A stretch of 56,906 bases of DNA, from positions 1 to 56,906 of the forward strand of contig JBPBQS010000237.1 of the NCBI GenBank assembly GCA_050920955.1. The letters run 5' to 3'. A model generated the notes under the pieces. That model did not search any database. It had not been told where the DNA came from and was given only the letters and a program-made list of their open reading frames with translations. Origin of the DNA: CAXSEF01 sp050920955 (GTDB taxonomy: Bacteria > Pseudomonadota > Alphaproteobacteria > Acetobacterales > Acetobacteraceae). The position numbers were made by a program, and so were the translations under genes. Within the stretch, counting starts at the first letter, position 1. Each line of letters opens with the position of its first letter. Positions 24,412 through 32,106 of this stretch are shown here, in pieces.

Positions 24412-24486
24412 TTCCATAGTTGTCGCTACGGATTGATGCGGCCCGCCGGACCGCAGGTCAACAGTTTTTGAGTGGTCGCTATGGAA
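24412..24486. promoter_or_regulatory. Candidate TetR operator region
   Basis: In the 80-base AKR/TetR gap, TTCCATAG (24412-24419) and CTATGGAA (24479-24486) are inverted copies. An AGTkGTCGCTAy word occurs directly at 24418-24429 and 24471-24482. One copy adjoins each start codon, as expected for an autoregulated divergent pair. Confidence 0.4.
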
Positions 24487-25152
24487 TCAGGTGTGCCTGT
24501 GTCGCGCCGCAGGGTGGGGCGGCCGCTGTCGTTCGACCGGGAGGTGGCGCTGGAGCAGGCGATGCTCGCCTTCTGGCGGCACGGCTACGAGACGACGTCG
24601 ATCGTCGACCTGACGACGGCGATGGGGGTGAGCGCCCCGAGCCTGTACGCCGCGTTCGGGGACAAGAAGCGGCTGTTCCTCGAGGCGATGCGGCGGTACG
24701 CCGGCGACACGGACGCGATCCGGCGCAGGGTCGACGGCGCGGCGACGGCCCGCGAGGCGGCGCGGGACATGCTGGTCGGCGCCGCGGTCGCCTACACCGG
24801 CGCGGACACGCCGCGGGGGTGCCTGCTGGCCAGCGCCACGGCGAGCGGGTCGGCCGGCTCGGCGGACGTGCAGCAGGCGGTCGCGGGGGTGCGGCGCCTG
24901 ATCGAGGCGGGGCTGCGCGCCCGGGTCGAGCGCGACGTCGCCGAGGGCGTGCTGCCGCCCGGGACGGACGCGGCGGCGCTGTCGGGGCTGGTCATGGCGC
25001 TCGCGCAGGGGCTGTCGACGCTGGCGCGCGACGGGGCGGGGCGGGCGTCGCTGCTGGCGGTCGTCGAGGCGGGGCTGGGGGGGTGGCCGAAGGAAGCAAG
25101 GTCGGGCTCTGCCCGAACCCGCAAAGGGTCCGAGGACCCTTTGATCCCTTGA
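24481..25152 (+). CDS. TetR-family transcriptional regulator
   Basis: A 223-residue regulator. The N-terminal HTH is clear: RRVGRPLSFDREVALEQAML, FWRHGYETTSIVDLT, then recognition helix MGVSAPSLYAAFGDKKRLF. The C-terminal ligand domain has the TPRGCLLASA motif typical of TetR proteins controlling oxidoreductases. A GTG at 24472 is an alternative start. The last 20 or so residues (204-223) are translated from repeat A9 and are unlike any TetR helix. The likely target is the divergent aldo/keto reductase. Confidence 0.9.
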   Translation: MESGVPVSRRRVGRPLSFDREVALEQAMLAFWRHGYETTSIVDLTTAMGVSAPSLYAAFGDKKRLFLEAMRRYAGDTDAIRRRVDGAATAREAARDMLVGAAVAYTGADTPRGCLLASATASGSAGSADVQQAVAGVRRLIEAGLRARVERDVAEGVLPPGTDAAALSGLVMALAQGLSTLARDGAGRASLLAVVEAGLGGWPKEARSGSARTRKGSEDPLIP

Positions 25153-25220
25153 CTTAAGGGGCGCGTTCCAAGGGCGCAGCCTTTGGCGGAGTTTGAGGCA
25201 GCGCCTCAACCTTTCTTGCT
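25090..25220 (-). repeat. Family A repeat, copy A9 (full length, inverted)
   Basis: Inverted full copy with CGGGC-tct-GCCCG, CAAAGGGTCC/GGACCCTTTG, a CCAAGGG...CCTTTGG stem and GAGGC/GCCTC. Its first half is translated as the C terminus of the TetR gene. It precedes the SDR gene. Confidence 0.9.
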
Positions 25221-25279
25221 CGCGGCATCCCCTGCCGCCGCCCCGCGTAGGAGCCCGCAGACAACCGGAGCACTCCGCC

Positions 25280-26158
25280 ATGACCAGCGACCCGCGCACC
25301 GCCGGCGCCACCCTGCCGTACCCCGGCGACCAGCAGCAGCCGGCGCCAGGGCTGAGCTCGAAGATGACGCCGGCGCCGGACCACGGGGAGGAGAGCTACA
25401 CGGGCAAGGGGCTGCTCGCCGGGCGGGTGGCGCTGATCACGGGCGGGGACTCGGGGATCGGGCGGGCGGTGGCGATCGCGTATGCGCGCGAGGGGGCGGA
25501 CGTGGCGATCTCGTACCTGCCGGTCGAGCAGTCCGACGCGGAGGAGACGCGGGCCTGGGTGGAGAAGGCGGGGCGGCGGGCGGTGCTGCTGCCGGGCGAC
25601 ATCCAGGACGAGGCGCACTGCCACGCGATCGTGGAGCAGACGGTGGCGCAGCTCGGGCGGCTGGACGTGCTGGTCAACAACGCGGCGCACCAATCGGTGA
25701 ACAAGGAGCTCGCCGACGTCACGGCGTCGGAGATCGACGAGTCGTTCCGGACCAACGTGTTCGCGATGTACTACCTGTGCCAGGCGGCGGTGCCGCACAT
25801 GGCGCCGGGCTCGGCGATCGTGAACACCACGAGCATCCAGGCCAAGACGGCGGGCAAGTCGATGCTGGTCTACGCCGCGACCAAGGGCGCGATCGCCAGC
25901 CTGACCATCGCGCTGTCGAACCTGCTGGCGCCGAAGGGGATACGGGTGAACTGCGTGGCGCCTGGGCCGGTGTGGACGCCGATCCAGCCGATCGCGAAGA
26001 GCCCGGAGGAGCTGGCGGAGCTGGGCAAGGACACCGTGCTGGGGCGGCCGGGGCAGCCGGCGGAGCTCGCGCCCGCGTTCGTGCTGCTGGCGTCGGAGCA
26101 GGGGAGCTACATGACGGGCGCGCTGGTCCCGGTCACGGGCGGCGGGCCGATGTACTGA
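25280..26158 (+). CDS. SDR oxidoreductase (general stress protein 39-like)
   Basis: A 292-residue classical SDR with an extended N terminus (PYPGDQQQPAPGLSSKMTPAPDHGEESYTGKG) typical of the YhdF/GSP39/YdaD group. Motifs: TGGDSGIGRAV cofactor loop, NNAAHQ, NTTSIQA, the catalytic YAATKGAI, and VNCVAPGPVWTPI. The C-terminal GGGPMY is also group-typical. The group is associated with stress and with sugar/polyol-type substrates; true substrate unknown. It is closed by a strong terminator. Confidence 0.92.
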   Translation: MTSDPRTAGATLPYPGDQQQPAPGLSSKMTPAPDHGEESYTGKGLLAGRVALITGGDSGIGRAVAIAYAREGADVAISYLPVEQSDAEETRAWVEKAGRRAVLLPGDIQDEAHCHAIVEQTVAQLGRLDVLVNNAAHQSVNKELADVTASEIDESFRTNVFAMYYLCQAAVPHMAPGSAIVNTTSIQAKTAGKSMLVYAATKGAIASLTIALSNLLAPKGIRVNCVAPGPVWTPIQPIAKSPEELAELGKDTVLGRPGQPAELAPAFVLLASEQGSYMTGALVPVTGGGPMY

Positions 26159-26172
26159 CGGCCGCAACGAGG

Positions 26173-26208
26173 AAGGGCGGCAGGGGTTCTCGCCCCTGCC
26201 GCCCTTTT
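26173..26208 (+). terminator. Intrinsic terminator after the SDR gene
   Basis: A perfect 14-bp stem (left arm 26173-26186, right arm 26193-26206) around a TTCTCG loop, ending in TTTT. The A residues at the base of the left arm also make it usable in the opposite direction for the convergent Gly/Ala-rich gene. Confidence 0.88.
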
Positions 26209-26282
26209 CGCGTGCGGTCCTCGTCGCCGAAGGCCGCACGGAGGAGGCCCGCGGGACGTGCCCGCGGGTCTTCAGGCCGGGA

Positions 26283-26636
26283 TCAGCGGCCGGCGGTGCC
26301 GCCGGCCGAGACGCCCGCGCCGGTGCCGGCCGCGGAGCCGCCCGCGACGCCCGGCGTCGGCGTGCCGCCGGAGGTCAGCGAACCGCCCACCGGGGCCGTC
26401 GGCAGGCCGCCGCCGACCGTGCCGCCCGGCGCGGTGGCCGCGCCGGCGCCGCCGGACATGCCGCTGCTCGAGCCGACGCCCGCGCCCGGGCCGGCCAGGC
26501 CGCTGCCGAGCGAGCCGCCTGCGCCGCCGGCGCCAGCCGCACCGGCACCCGCGCCGCCGCCGGGCGCGCCGACCTGCGCCATCGCCACGCCGGTCATGCC
26601 GAGGACCGCAACCGCTGTCAGAACCGAAATCCGCAT
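26283..26636 (-). CDS. Gly/Ala-rich secreted low-complexity protein
   Basis: A 117-residue protein with a signal peptide (MRISVLTAVAVLGMTGVAMAQ) followed by about 97 residues of almost only Gly, Ala, Ser, Pro, Thr and Val, with no Cys or Trp. It is probably an extended periplasmic or surface polypeptide. Function unknown. An in-frame ATG 8 codons earlier would put Lys/Arg before the signal peptide. The region upstream (26637-26845) is AT-richer than average and probably carries its promoter. Confidence 0.65.
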   Translation of the reverse strand: MRISVLTAVAVLGMTGVAMAQVGAPGGGAGAGAAGAGGAGGSLGSGLAGPGAGVGSSSGMSGGAGAATAPGGTVGGGLPTAPVGGSLTSGGTPTPGVAGGSAAGTGAGVSAGGTAGR

Positions 26637-26845
26637 GTGACTACCCTTTTTTCTAAGCAACGATGGAAGCTAGCGCATCCGTGGTGCAGATGCGCGACAC
26701 ATCTCCGGGAACAAAGGTGAGAGCTGCACTTCGCCGATACAAGGCAGGAGCGGCACCATACTGGTGCCGGATTGTCCCGTATCCGTGACGTGGCAGGCGC
26801 GTCGCCTTGTCTGGCGCGGCACCAACGCCGCATGGGCGGAAAAGT

Positions 26846-27310
26846 TCAGCAGGCGTCCGGCGGTGCCCGGCGCGGGCGGAACGGCCAGTCCACGACCTCG
26901 CCCGCGAACAGCGCCCACCACACCAGCACCGGCTGCAGCGCCAGGCGCGGCGCGTGGTACCACCAGCCGAGGAGCATGTCGCCGCCCGGCAGGCCGCCCA
27001 TCGCCTGCTTGATGTTGGCGGGCACCACGCACACCGCGTAGAGCGCCAGCGCCATGCCCGCCAGGCGGCGCAGGCGGCGCGTCGGCAGGGCGAGCGCGCC
27101 GGCGATCTCGCACAGGCCCGTGCCCAGGATCACCGCCGCGGGGGCAGGCACCCAGCCCGGCGTGATGAGGAGGAACGGCGCCGGCAGCGCCAGGTGCGTC
27201 ACGCCCGCCGCGAGGTACAGCGCCGCCAGCACCCAGCGCGACGCCGCCCGGCCGCGCGGCGAGGCGGCCGCACGGGGCGGCCGGGGGGACGTGTCGGCGG
27301 GGCGGGTCAT
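26846..27310 (-). CDS. DoxX-like small membrane protein
   Basis: A 154-residue protein. A polar Arg/Pro-rich N-terminal 25 residues is followed by four hydrophobic segments: VLAALYLAAGVTHLA, PAAVILGTGLCEIAGALAL, GMALALYAVCVVPANI and ALQPVLVWWALFAG. The GLCEIAGALALP and VPANIKQAM motifs are DoxX-like. Such proteins are linked to redox or quinone processes, but this one's role is unknown. It is divergent from the MPG gene. Confidence 0.75.
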   Translation of the reverse strand: MTRPADTSPRPPRAAASPRGRAASRWVLAALYLAAGVTHLALPAPFLLITPGWVPAPAAVILGTGLCEIAGALALPTRRLRRLAGMALALYAVCVVPANIKQAMGGLPGGDMLLGWWYHAPRLALQPVLVWWALFAGEVVDWPFRPRRAPPDAC

Positions 27311-27384
27311 GCCCCGGCTTCCCGCGCCACGCCCCGCCGTGTCAATGCATGCGCATCGACGCCCCGCGAACCGACAGGCCCCCC

Positions 27385-28005
27385 ATGCTCCCGACCGCCT
27401 TCTTCCTGCGCCCCGCCGCCGCCGTCGCACGCGACCTGGTCGGCGCCACGCTCCTGGTCGACGGCGTCGGCGGGGTGGTCGTGGAGACCGAGGCCTACGA
27501 CCGCGGCGACCCCGCTTCGCACAGCGCCGCAGGGCCCACCGCGCGCAACGCCGCGATGTTCGGGCCGCCCGGCCGCGCCTACGTCTACCGGTCGTACGGC
27601 CTGCACTGGTGCCTCAACCTCGTCTGCGGCGAGGCGCCGGGCGCCGCCGTGCTGGTCCGCGCCATCGAGCCGCGACACGGCCTCGACGCCATGCGCGCCC
27701 GGCGCGGCCCGCTCGCCGACCGGCTGCTGTGCAGCGGGCCGGGACGGCTGTGCCAGGCGCTCGGCGTCACGCGCGACCTCGACGCCGCGCCGCTGGACGC
27801 CGCGCCGTTCCGGGTCGAGCCGCGCGAAGGGGACGCCGACGTGATCGCCGGGCCGCGCGTCGGCATCACGCGCGGGGCGGACACGCCGTGGCGGTTCTGC
27901 CTGGCAGGGTCGCGGTTCCTGAGCAGGCGGGCGGGGGGAGGGAAGGAAGGTCGAGGCTCTGCCTCGAGCTCCGCCAAAGGCTCGCCTTTGGAAACCCCTC
28001 CCTAG
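27385..28005 (+). CDS. mpg: 3-methyladenine DNA glycosylase (AAG/MPG family)
   Basis: A 206-residue base-excision enzyme that removes alkylated purines. Family motifs are FFLRPAAAVARDLVGATLL at the N terminus, the catalytic glutamate in VVVETEAYD, HSAAGPTARNAAMFGPPGRAYVYRSYGLHWCLNLV with the intercalating tyrosine, and LCSGPGRLCQALGV. The 27385 ATG gives the family's normal start; an ATG at 27349 adds 12 residues. The last 20 or so residues come from repeat A10, beyond the family's usual end at the SRFLSR region. Confidence 0.92.
   Translation: MLPTAFFLRPAAAVARDLVGATLLVDGVGGVVVETEAYDRGDPASHSAAGPTARNAAMFGPPGRAYVYRSYGLHWCLNLVCGEAPGAAVLVRAIEPRHGLDAMRARRGPLADRLLCSGPGRLCQALGVTRDLDAAPLDAAPFRVEPREGDADVIAGPRVGITRGADTPWRFCLAGSRFLSRRAGGGKEGRGSASSSAKGSPLETPP
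27941..27992 (+). repeat. Family A repeat, copy A10 (left half only)
   Basis: CGAGGC-tct-GCCTCG and CCAAAGGC-tc-GCCTTTGG hairpins, overlapping the end of the MPG reading frame. Confidence 0.85.
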
Positions 28006-28099
28006 AGGAAGGCAGTCGGGGGGGCGGCCTTGCATCCGGCGGCGCGAGCGCTGATTTCTAGGGCCTGGCAGTTTCCCAGCCCTGCCACGGGAGTGTCCC

Positions 28100-29122
28100 A
28101 TGACGCAGCCAGCCTTCTCCGTGCTCGACCTCGCCCCCGTGCCCGACGGCTCGACGCCGGCCGACGCGCTGCACAACGCCCGCGACCTGGCGCAGCACGC
28201 GGAGCGGTGGGGCTACACGCGCTACTGGCTCGCCGAGCACCACAACATGGTCGGCATCGCGTCCGCCGCGACCGCGGTGGTGATCGGCCACGTGGCGGCG
28301 GGCACCAGCACGATCCGCGTCGGCTCGGGCGGCATCATGCTGCCGAACCACTCGCCGCTGGTCGTCGCCGAGCAGTTCGGCACGCTGGCCTCGCTGTTCC
28401 CGGGCCGCATCGACCTGGGGCTGGGGCGCGCGCCGGGCACCGACGGTCGCACCGCGCGCGCGCTGCGGCGCGACCCGGAGGCCGCCGACAGCTTCCCGCA
28501 GGACGTGCAGGAGCTGCAGGCCCTGCTCGGGCCGCTGCAGCCGGGGCAGGCGGTGCAGGCGATCCCGGGCACGGACACGAACGTGCCGATCTGGATCCTC
28601 GGCTCCAGCCTGTTCGGCGCGCAGCTCGCGGCGCATCTCGGGCTGCCGTATGCCTTCGCGTCGCATTTCGCGCCGGACGCGCTGGGCCACGCGCTGCGCA
28701 TCTACCGCGAGCGGTTCCGGCCCTCGGCGCAGCTCGACCGGCCGCACGCCATGGTCGGCGTCAACGTGGTGGCGGCGGAGACGGACGAGGAGGCGCGGCA
28801 CCTGTTCACCTCGGTGCAGCAGAGCTTCACGACGCTGATCCGGGGCACGCGCGGGCGGCTGCCGCGGCCGGTCGCGGACATCGAGGCGTTCTGGTCGCCG
28901 ATGGAGAAGGCGCAGGTTGGCAACATGCTGTCGTGCTCGGTGGTCGGCTCGGCGGAGACGGTGCGCGCCGGGATCGAGCGCCTGCTCGCGCGCACCGGGG
29001 CGGACGAGCTTCTGGTGGCCTCGGCGATCCACGACCACGCGGCGCGGCTGCGGTCCTACGAGATCCTGGGAGGCCTGCGGGCCTCGATCGGGATGGCGGA
29101 GCCGCTGGCGCAGGCGTCCTAG
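28100..29122 (+). CDS. Luciferase-like flavin-dependent monooxygenase (MsnO8-type LLM)
   Basis: A 340-residue bacterial luciferase-family oxidoreductase using reduced flavin and O2. It starts with FSVLDLAPVPDGSTPADAL, then WGYTRYWLAEHHNMVGIAS, VGSGGIMLPNHSPLVVAEQFGTLASLFPGRIDLGLGRAPGTD and a C-terminal VVGSAETVRAGIERLL, the pattern of the MsnO8 LLM subfamily. GGGAG 7 bases upstream supports the start. Substrate unknown. Convergent with peroxiredoxin across a half repeat. Confidence 0.9.
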   Translation: MTQPAFSVLDLAPVPDGSTPADALHNARDLAQHAERWGYTRYWLAEHHNMVGIASAATAVVIGHVAAGTSTIRVGSGGIMLPNHSPLVVAEQFGTLASLFPGRIDLGLGRAPGTDGRTARALRRDPEAADSFPQDVQELQALLGPLQPGQAVQAIPGTDTNVPIWILGSSLFGAQLAAHLGLPYAFASHFAPDALGHALRIYRERFRPSAQLDRPHAMVGVNVVAAETDEEARHLFTSVQQSFTTLIRGTRGRLPRPVADIEAFWSPMEKAQVGNMLSCSVVGSAETVRAGIERLLARTGADELLVASAIHDHAARLRSYEILGGLRASIGMAEPLAQAS

Positions 29123-29175
29123 GCCGGCCGGGCGCCCCGCCGATCCCTGGCGGGGGCCCGCTGCGCTTCGTCGTG

Positions 29176-29230
29176 GTTTCCAAAGGCGCGCCTTTGGCGG
29201 AGTTTGAGGCAGAGCCTCAACCTTGCTTTC
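29176..29230 (-). repeat. Family A repeat, copy A11 (left half, inverted)
   Basis: CCAAAGGCGCGCCTTTGG hairpin followed by GAGGC/GCCTC, between convergent oxidoreductase and peroxiredoxin genes. This is the rightmost family A copy in the window. Confidence 0.85.
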
Positions 29231-29236
29231 CCGCCT

Positions 29237-29719
29237 TCAGAGGAGGGCGAGCACGCTCTCCGCGCTGCTGACGTCGAAGGCGCCGGGGGCCTCGACGGCC
29301 AGGTGCTCGACGCGCCCGTCGCGGGCGATCATCACGAAGCGCTGGCAGCGGACGCCCATGCTGCGTGCGGACAGGTCCAGCTCGAGGCCGAGGGCGCGGG
29401 TCAGGGCGCCGGAGCCGTCGGCGAGCATGCGTATCGCGCCGTCGGGGTCCTGCGCGCCGGCCCAGGCCTGGAGCACGAAGGCGTCGTTGACGGCGAGGCA
29501 GGCGAGGGTGTCGACGCCTTTGGCGGCGAAGGCGGCGGCGTTGTCGACGAAGCCGGGCAGGTGGCGGGCGCTGCAGGTGGGCGTGAAGGCGCCGGGGAGG
29601 CCGAACAGGACCACGGTGCGGCCGCGGAACAGGTCGTCGGTGGCGACCTCCTTCGGGCCGTCCGGGGTGGCTTCGGCCAGGGTCAGGGAGGGGAGGGCGT
29701 CGCCGGGCTGGACGGTCAT
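29237..29719 (-). CDS. Peroxiredoxin (Prx5/AhpE-like)
   Basis: A 160-residue thiol peroxidase. The peroxidatic cysteine lies in PGAFTPTCSARHLPGF, the Prx5 signature; VNDAFVLQAWAG and QRFVMIARDGRVEHLAVE follow. It reduces H2O2 or alkyl hydroperoxides, probably with glutathione/glutaredoxin or thioredoxin. A second cysteine is present in GVRCQRF. Start 29719 gives the family's usual MTVQPGDALP opening. Confidence 0.93.
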   Translation of the reverse strand: MTVQPGDALPSLTLAEATPDGPKEVATDDLFRGRTVVLFGLPGAFTPTCSARHLPGFVDNAAAFAAKGVDTLACLAVNDAFVLQAWAGAQDPDGAIRMLADGSGALTRALGLELDLSARSMGVRCQRFVMIARDGRVEHLAVEAPGAFDVSSAESVLALL

Positions 29720-29889
29720 GCGGGGCTTTCGTGTTGCACAGGCGTTCATAGGGGCTGCGCGGAGGGGCGGCAAACCGGCGGGCAGGGGGCTTGCGGTTCT
29801 TTACGTCTGGCAAGCGGCTGCCGTATGACGTCGGGCAGGGTCGAGCCGCCTGCCTGCCATGCGTCACCGTTGCACATGCGAGGACAAAG

Positions 29890-32100
29890 ATGCCCCAGCC
29901 GCCGCCCATCAAGCTGTCCGCGGAGAAACTCGTGTCGGCGCCGTGGACGTTCAGTCCGGCGGGCGACATGCTGGTGGAAGGCAATTTCCGGTTCGCGGCG
30001 TCGGGTGCGGTCGACCTGTACCGCAACGACAACGAGCATCGGTGGCTGGTGGAGGACGGCGTGCTGCGCGTGCTGCGCAGGGACGGTTCGCTGATGTGGG
30101 AGTCGGGCAGCGTCACGACGTCCGGCGCCGGGCTGGAGATCGCGGTGACGTCGCCGCTCGACGCGTCGCTGCACTTCGTGTTCCGCGAGTGCGGGGCGGA
30201 CGGGCGGGTGATCCACAACTGGTCGCAGACGCTGTCGGCGGCGCGGTTCCTGTTCCCCAACGACCTGCAGGTGACGCCGAGCGACGTGCGGCGCGTGCTG
30301 ATGATCGGCTCGTGCCTGTCGGAGCGGTTCCTGGAGTTCACGCGGCAGGACCGGCCGGACGTCGCCTTCGACTTCATCCTGTTCAACTACGCGGGCGAGC
30401 TGCCGGGCAGCCTGCCGGCGCCGGCGTCAGAGTACGATTTCCAGTACATCCAGATACCGTTGCGCTCGGTCGTCACCGACCGGGTGATCCACGCCGTGCA
30501 GCTCAACTCGGCGGCGTTCGTCGAGGGCATCCTGGCGGACGGGTGCGCCATCATCGACGCGATGCTGGACTCGGCGCTGGTGTACACCCGCGAGCACGGG
30601 CTGCCGGCGTTCGTGTCCAACTTCCTGGTGCCGCAGACGAACCTCGCGGCGAGCGTGCGGCAGCGCGGGACGCGCCACGACCTCGGCCACATCGTCGCGC
30701 GGCTCAACGAGCACCTGGCGGAGGCGGTGCAGCGCCATCCGAACACCTACCTGTGCGACACCGACACGCTGGCGGCGAGCTTCGGCAAGCGGTTCTTCCT
30801 CGACGACGTGGTGGCGTTCTCCTCGCACGGCTCGATCCTGCGCCAGGAGCGCTACGACATGCAGCCGCACGCGCGCATCGAGCGGGTGCCGGAGATGAAC
30901 ACGTTCTACGAGACGCGGTGGCGCGAGTTCTTCCAGGCGATGTTCGAGCAGGCGGTGGCGACGTTCCGCACCATCCGACAGATGGACCAGGTCAAGGCGG
31001 TGGTGTTCGACCTCGACCACACGCTGTGGCGCGGGCAGATCGCCGAGGACTACCGTTCCGACGCGGAGAGCTTCCCGCCGCACTCCGAGTGGCAGCTCGG
31101 GCTGTGGGACGCGGTGCACCACCTGCGCGCGCGCGGCATCCTGGTGGCGATCTGCTCGAAGAACGACCTCGACACGGTGAAGGCGAACTGGGGCAACGTG
31201 GTGCACCCGCCGTTCATCGCGCTGGAGGACTTCGCGGCGGTCAGGATCAACTGGGAGCCGAAGTCGGAGAACATCCGCGCGATCTGCGCCGACTTCAACA
31301 TCAAGCCGCGCAGCGTGGTGTTCGTCGACGACAACCCGATCGAGCGCGAGGCGGTGCGCGCGGCGCTGCCGGACGTGCGCGTCATCGGCTCGAACCCGTA
31401 CCTGACGCGGCGCATCCTGCTGTGGTCGCCGGAGACGCAGGTGGCCCACCTGAGCGAGGAGTCCGCGGGGCGCGAGGAGGCGATCCGCGGCCAGATCGTG
31501 CGCGAGGACACGCGCACGTCGCTGAGCCGCGCGGAGTTCCTCCAGACGCTGGGCTGCGAGGTGACGTTCCTCGCGGTGCGCGAGCCGGGGCAGGCGGAGT
31601 TCGCCCGCGCGCTGGAGCTGACCAACAAGACGAACCAGTTCAACACCACCGGGCGGCGGTGGACGGCGGCGGGGATCCAGGAGTTCCTGCGCGACGGCGG
31701 CGACGTGCTCGCCTTCCGGGTCAAGGACCGTTTCGCCGAGTACGGGCTGGTGGGCGTGGTCTATGCGCGGCACGGCCTGGTGGAGCAGATGGTGATGAGC
31801 TGCCGCGTGCTGGGCATGGAGATCGAGCAGTGCGCCGTGGCGCGCGTCGTCGCGGGCATGGCGGCGCGCGACCCGGGCGGCGCGGTGACGGCGCAGCTGC
31901 GCGAGACCCCGGACAACGGGCCGTGCCGCGAGGTGTTCCAGCGCCTGGGGTTCGAGGAGGGGGAGCGCGACGGGGACATGCGTCGCTTCGCGCTGGACCC
32001 GTCGCGGACCGTCGCCATGCCGTCGCACATCACGGTGCTGGGCGACGCGGCGGCGACGCGGCGGCAGGAGGCCGGCGTGCCCTCGATGGCGGACGCCTAG
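29890..32100 (+). CDS. FkbH-like HAD-IIIC protein with N-terminal SGNH-like half
   Basis: A 736-residue multi-domain protein. The N-terminal half (to about 350) has VLMIGSCLSERFLEF and later a histidine-rich end, an SGNH-like fold. HAD-IIIC follows with nucleophiles D374/D376 in DLDHTLWRG, AICSKND and FVDDNPIERE. A C-terminal GNAT-like part carries LTNKTNQFNTTGRRWT and FAEYGLVGVV. FkbH-type proteins dephosphorylate 1,3-bisphosphoglycerate and load glyceryl onto a carrier protein; versions in carbohydrate loci likely build acyl groups on glycans. No ACP gene is adjacent. Start 29890 has GAGGA upstream. The SGNH gene follows after 6 bases. Confidence 0.88.
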   Translation: MPQPPPIKLSAEKLVSAPWTFSPAGDMLVEGNFRFAASGAVDLYRNDNEHRWLVEDGVLRVLRRDGSLMWESGSVTTSGAGLEIAVTSPLDASLHFVFRECGADGRVIHNWSQTLSAARFLFPNDLQVTPSDVRRVLMIGSCLSERFLEFTRQDRPDVAFDFILFNYAGELPGSLPAPASEYDFQYIQIPLRSVVTDRVIHAVQLNSAAFVEGILADGCAIIDAMLDSALVYTREHGLPAFVSNFLVPQTNLAASVRQRGTRHDLGHIVARLNEHLAEAVQRHPNTYLCDTDTLAASFGKRFFLDDVVAFSSHGSILRQERYDMQPHARIERVPEMNTFYETRWREFFQAMFEQAVATFRTIRQMDQVKAVVFDLDHTLWRGQIAEDYRSDAESFPPHSEWQLGLWDAVHHLRARGILVAICSKNDLDTVKANWGNVVHPPFIALEDFAAVRINWEPKSENIRAICADFNIKPRSVVFVDDNPIEREAVRAALPDVRVIGSNPYLTRRILLWSPETQVAHLSEESAGREEAIRGQIVREDTRTSLSRAEFLQTLGCEVTFLAVREPGQAEFARALELTNKTNQFNTTGRRWTAAGIQEFLRDGGDVLAFRVKDRFAEYGLVGVVYARHGLVEQMVMSCRVLGMEIEQCAVARVVAGMAARDPGGAVTAQLRETPDNGPCREVFQRLGFEEGERDGDMRRFALDPSRTVAMPSHITVLGDAAATRRQEAGVPSMADA

Positions 32101-32106
32101 CCTCCG

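Noticed and set aside
26846..27310. DoxX-like gene as part of a MauE/amine oxidation system with the cupredoxin
   Set aside because: It lies 16 kb from the cupredoxin, and no amine dehydrogenase subunit is present.
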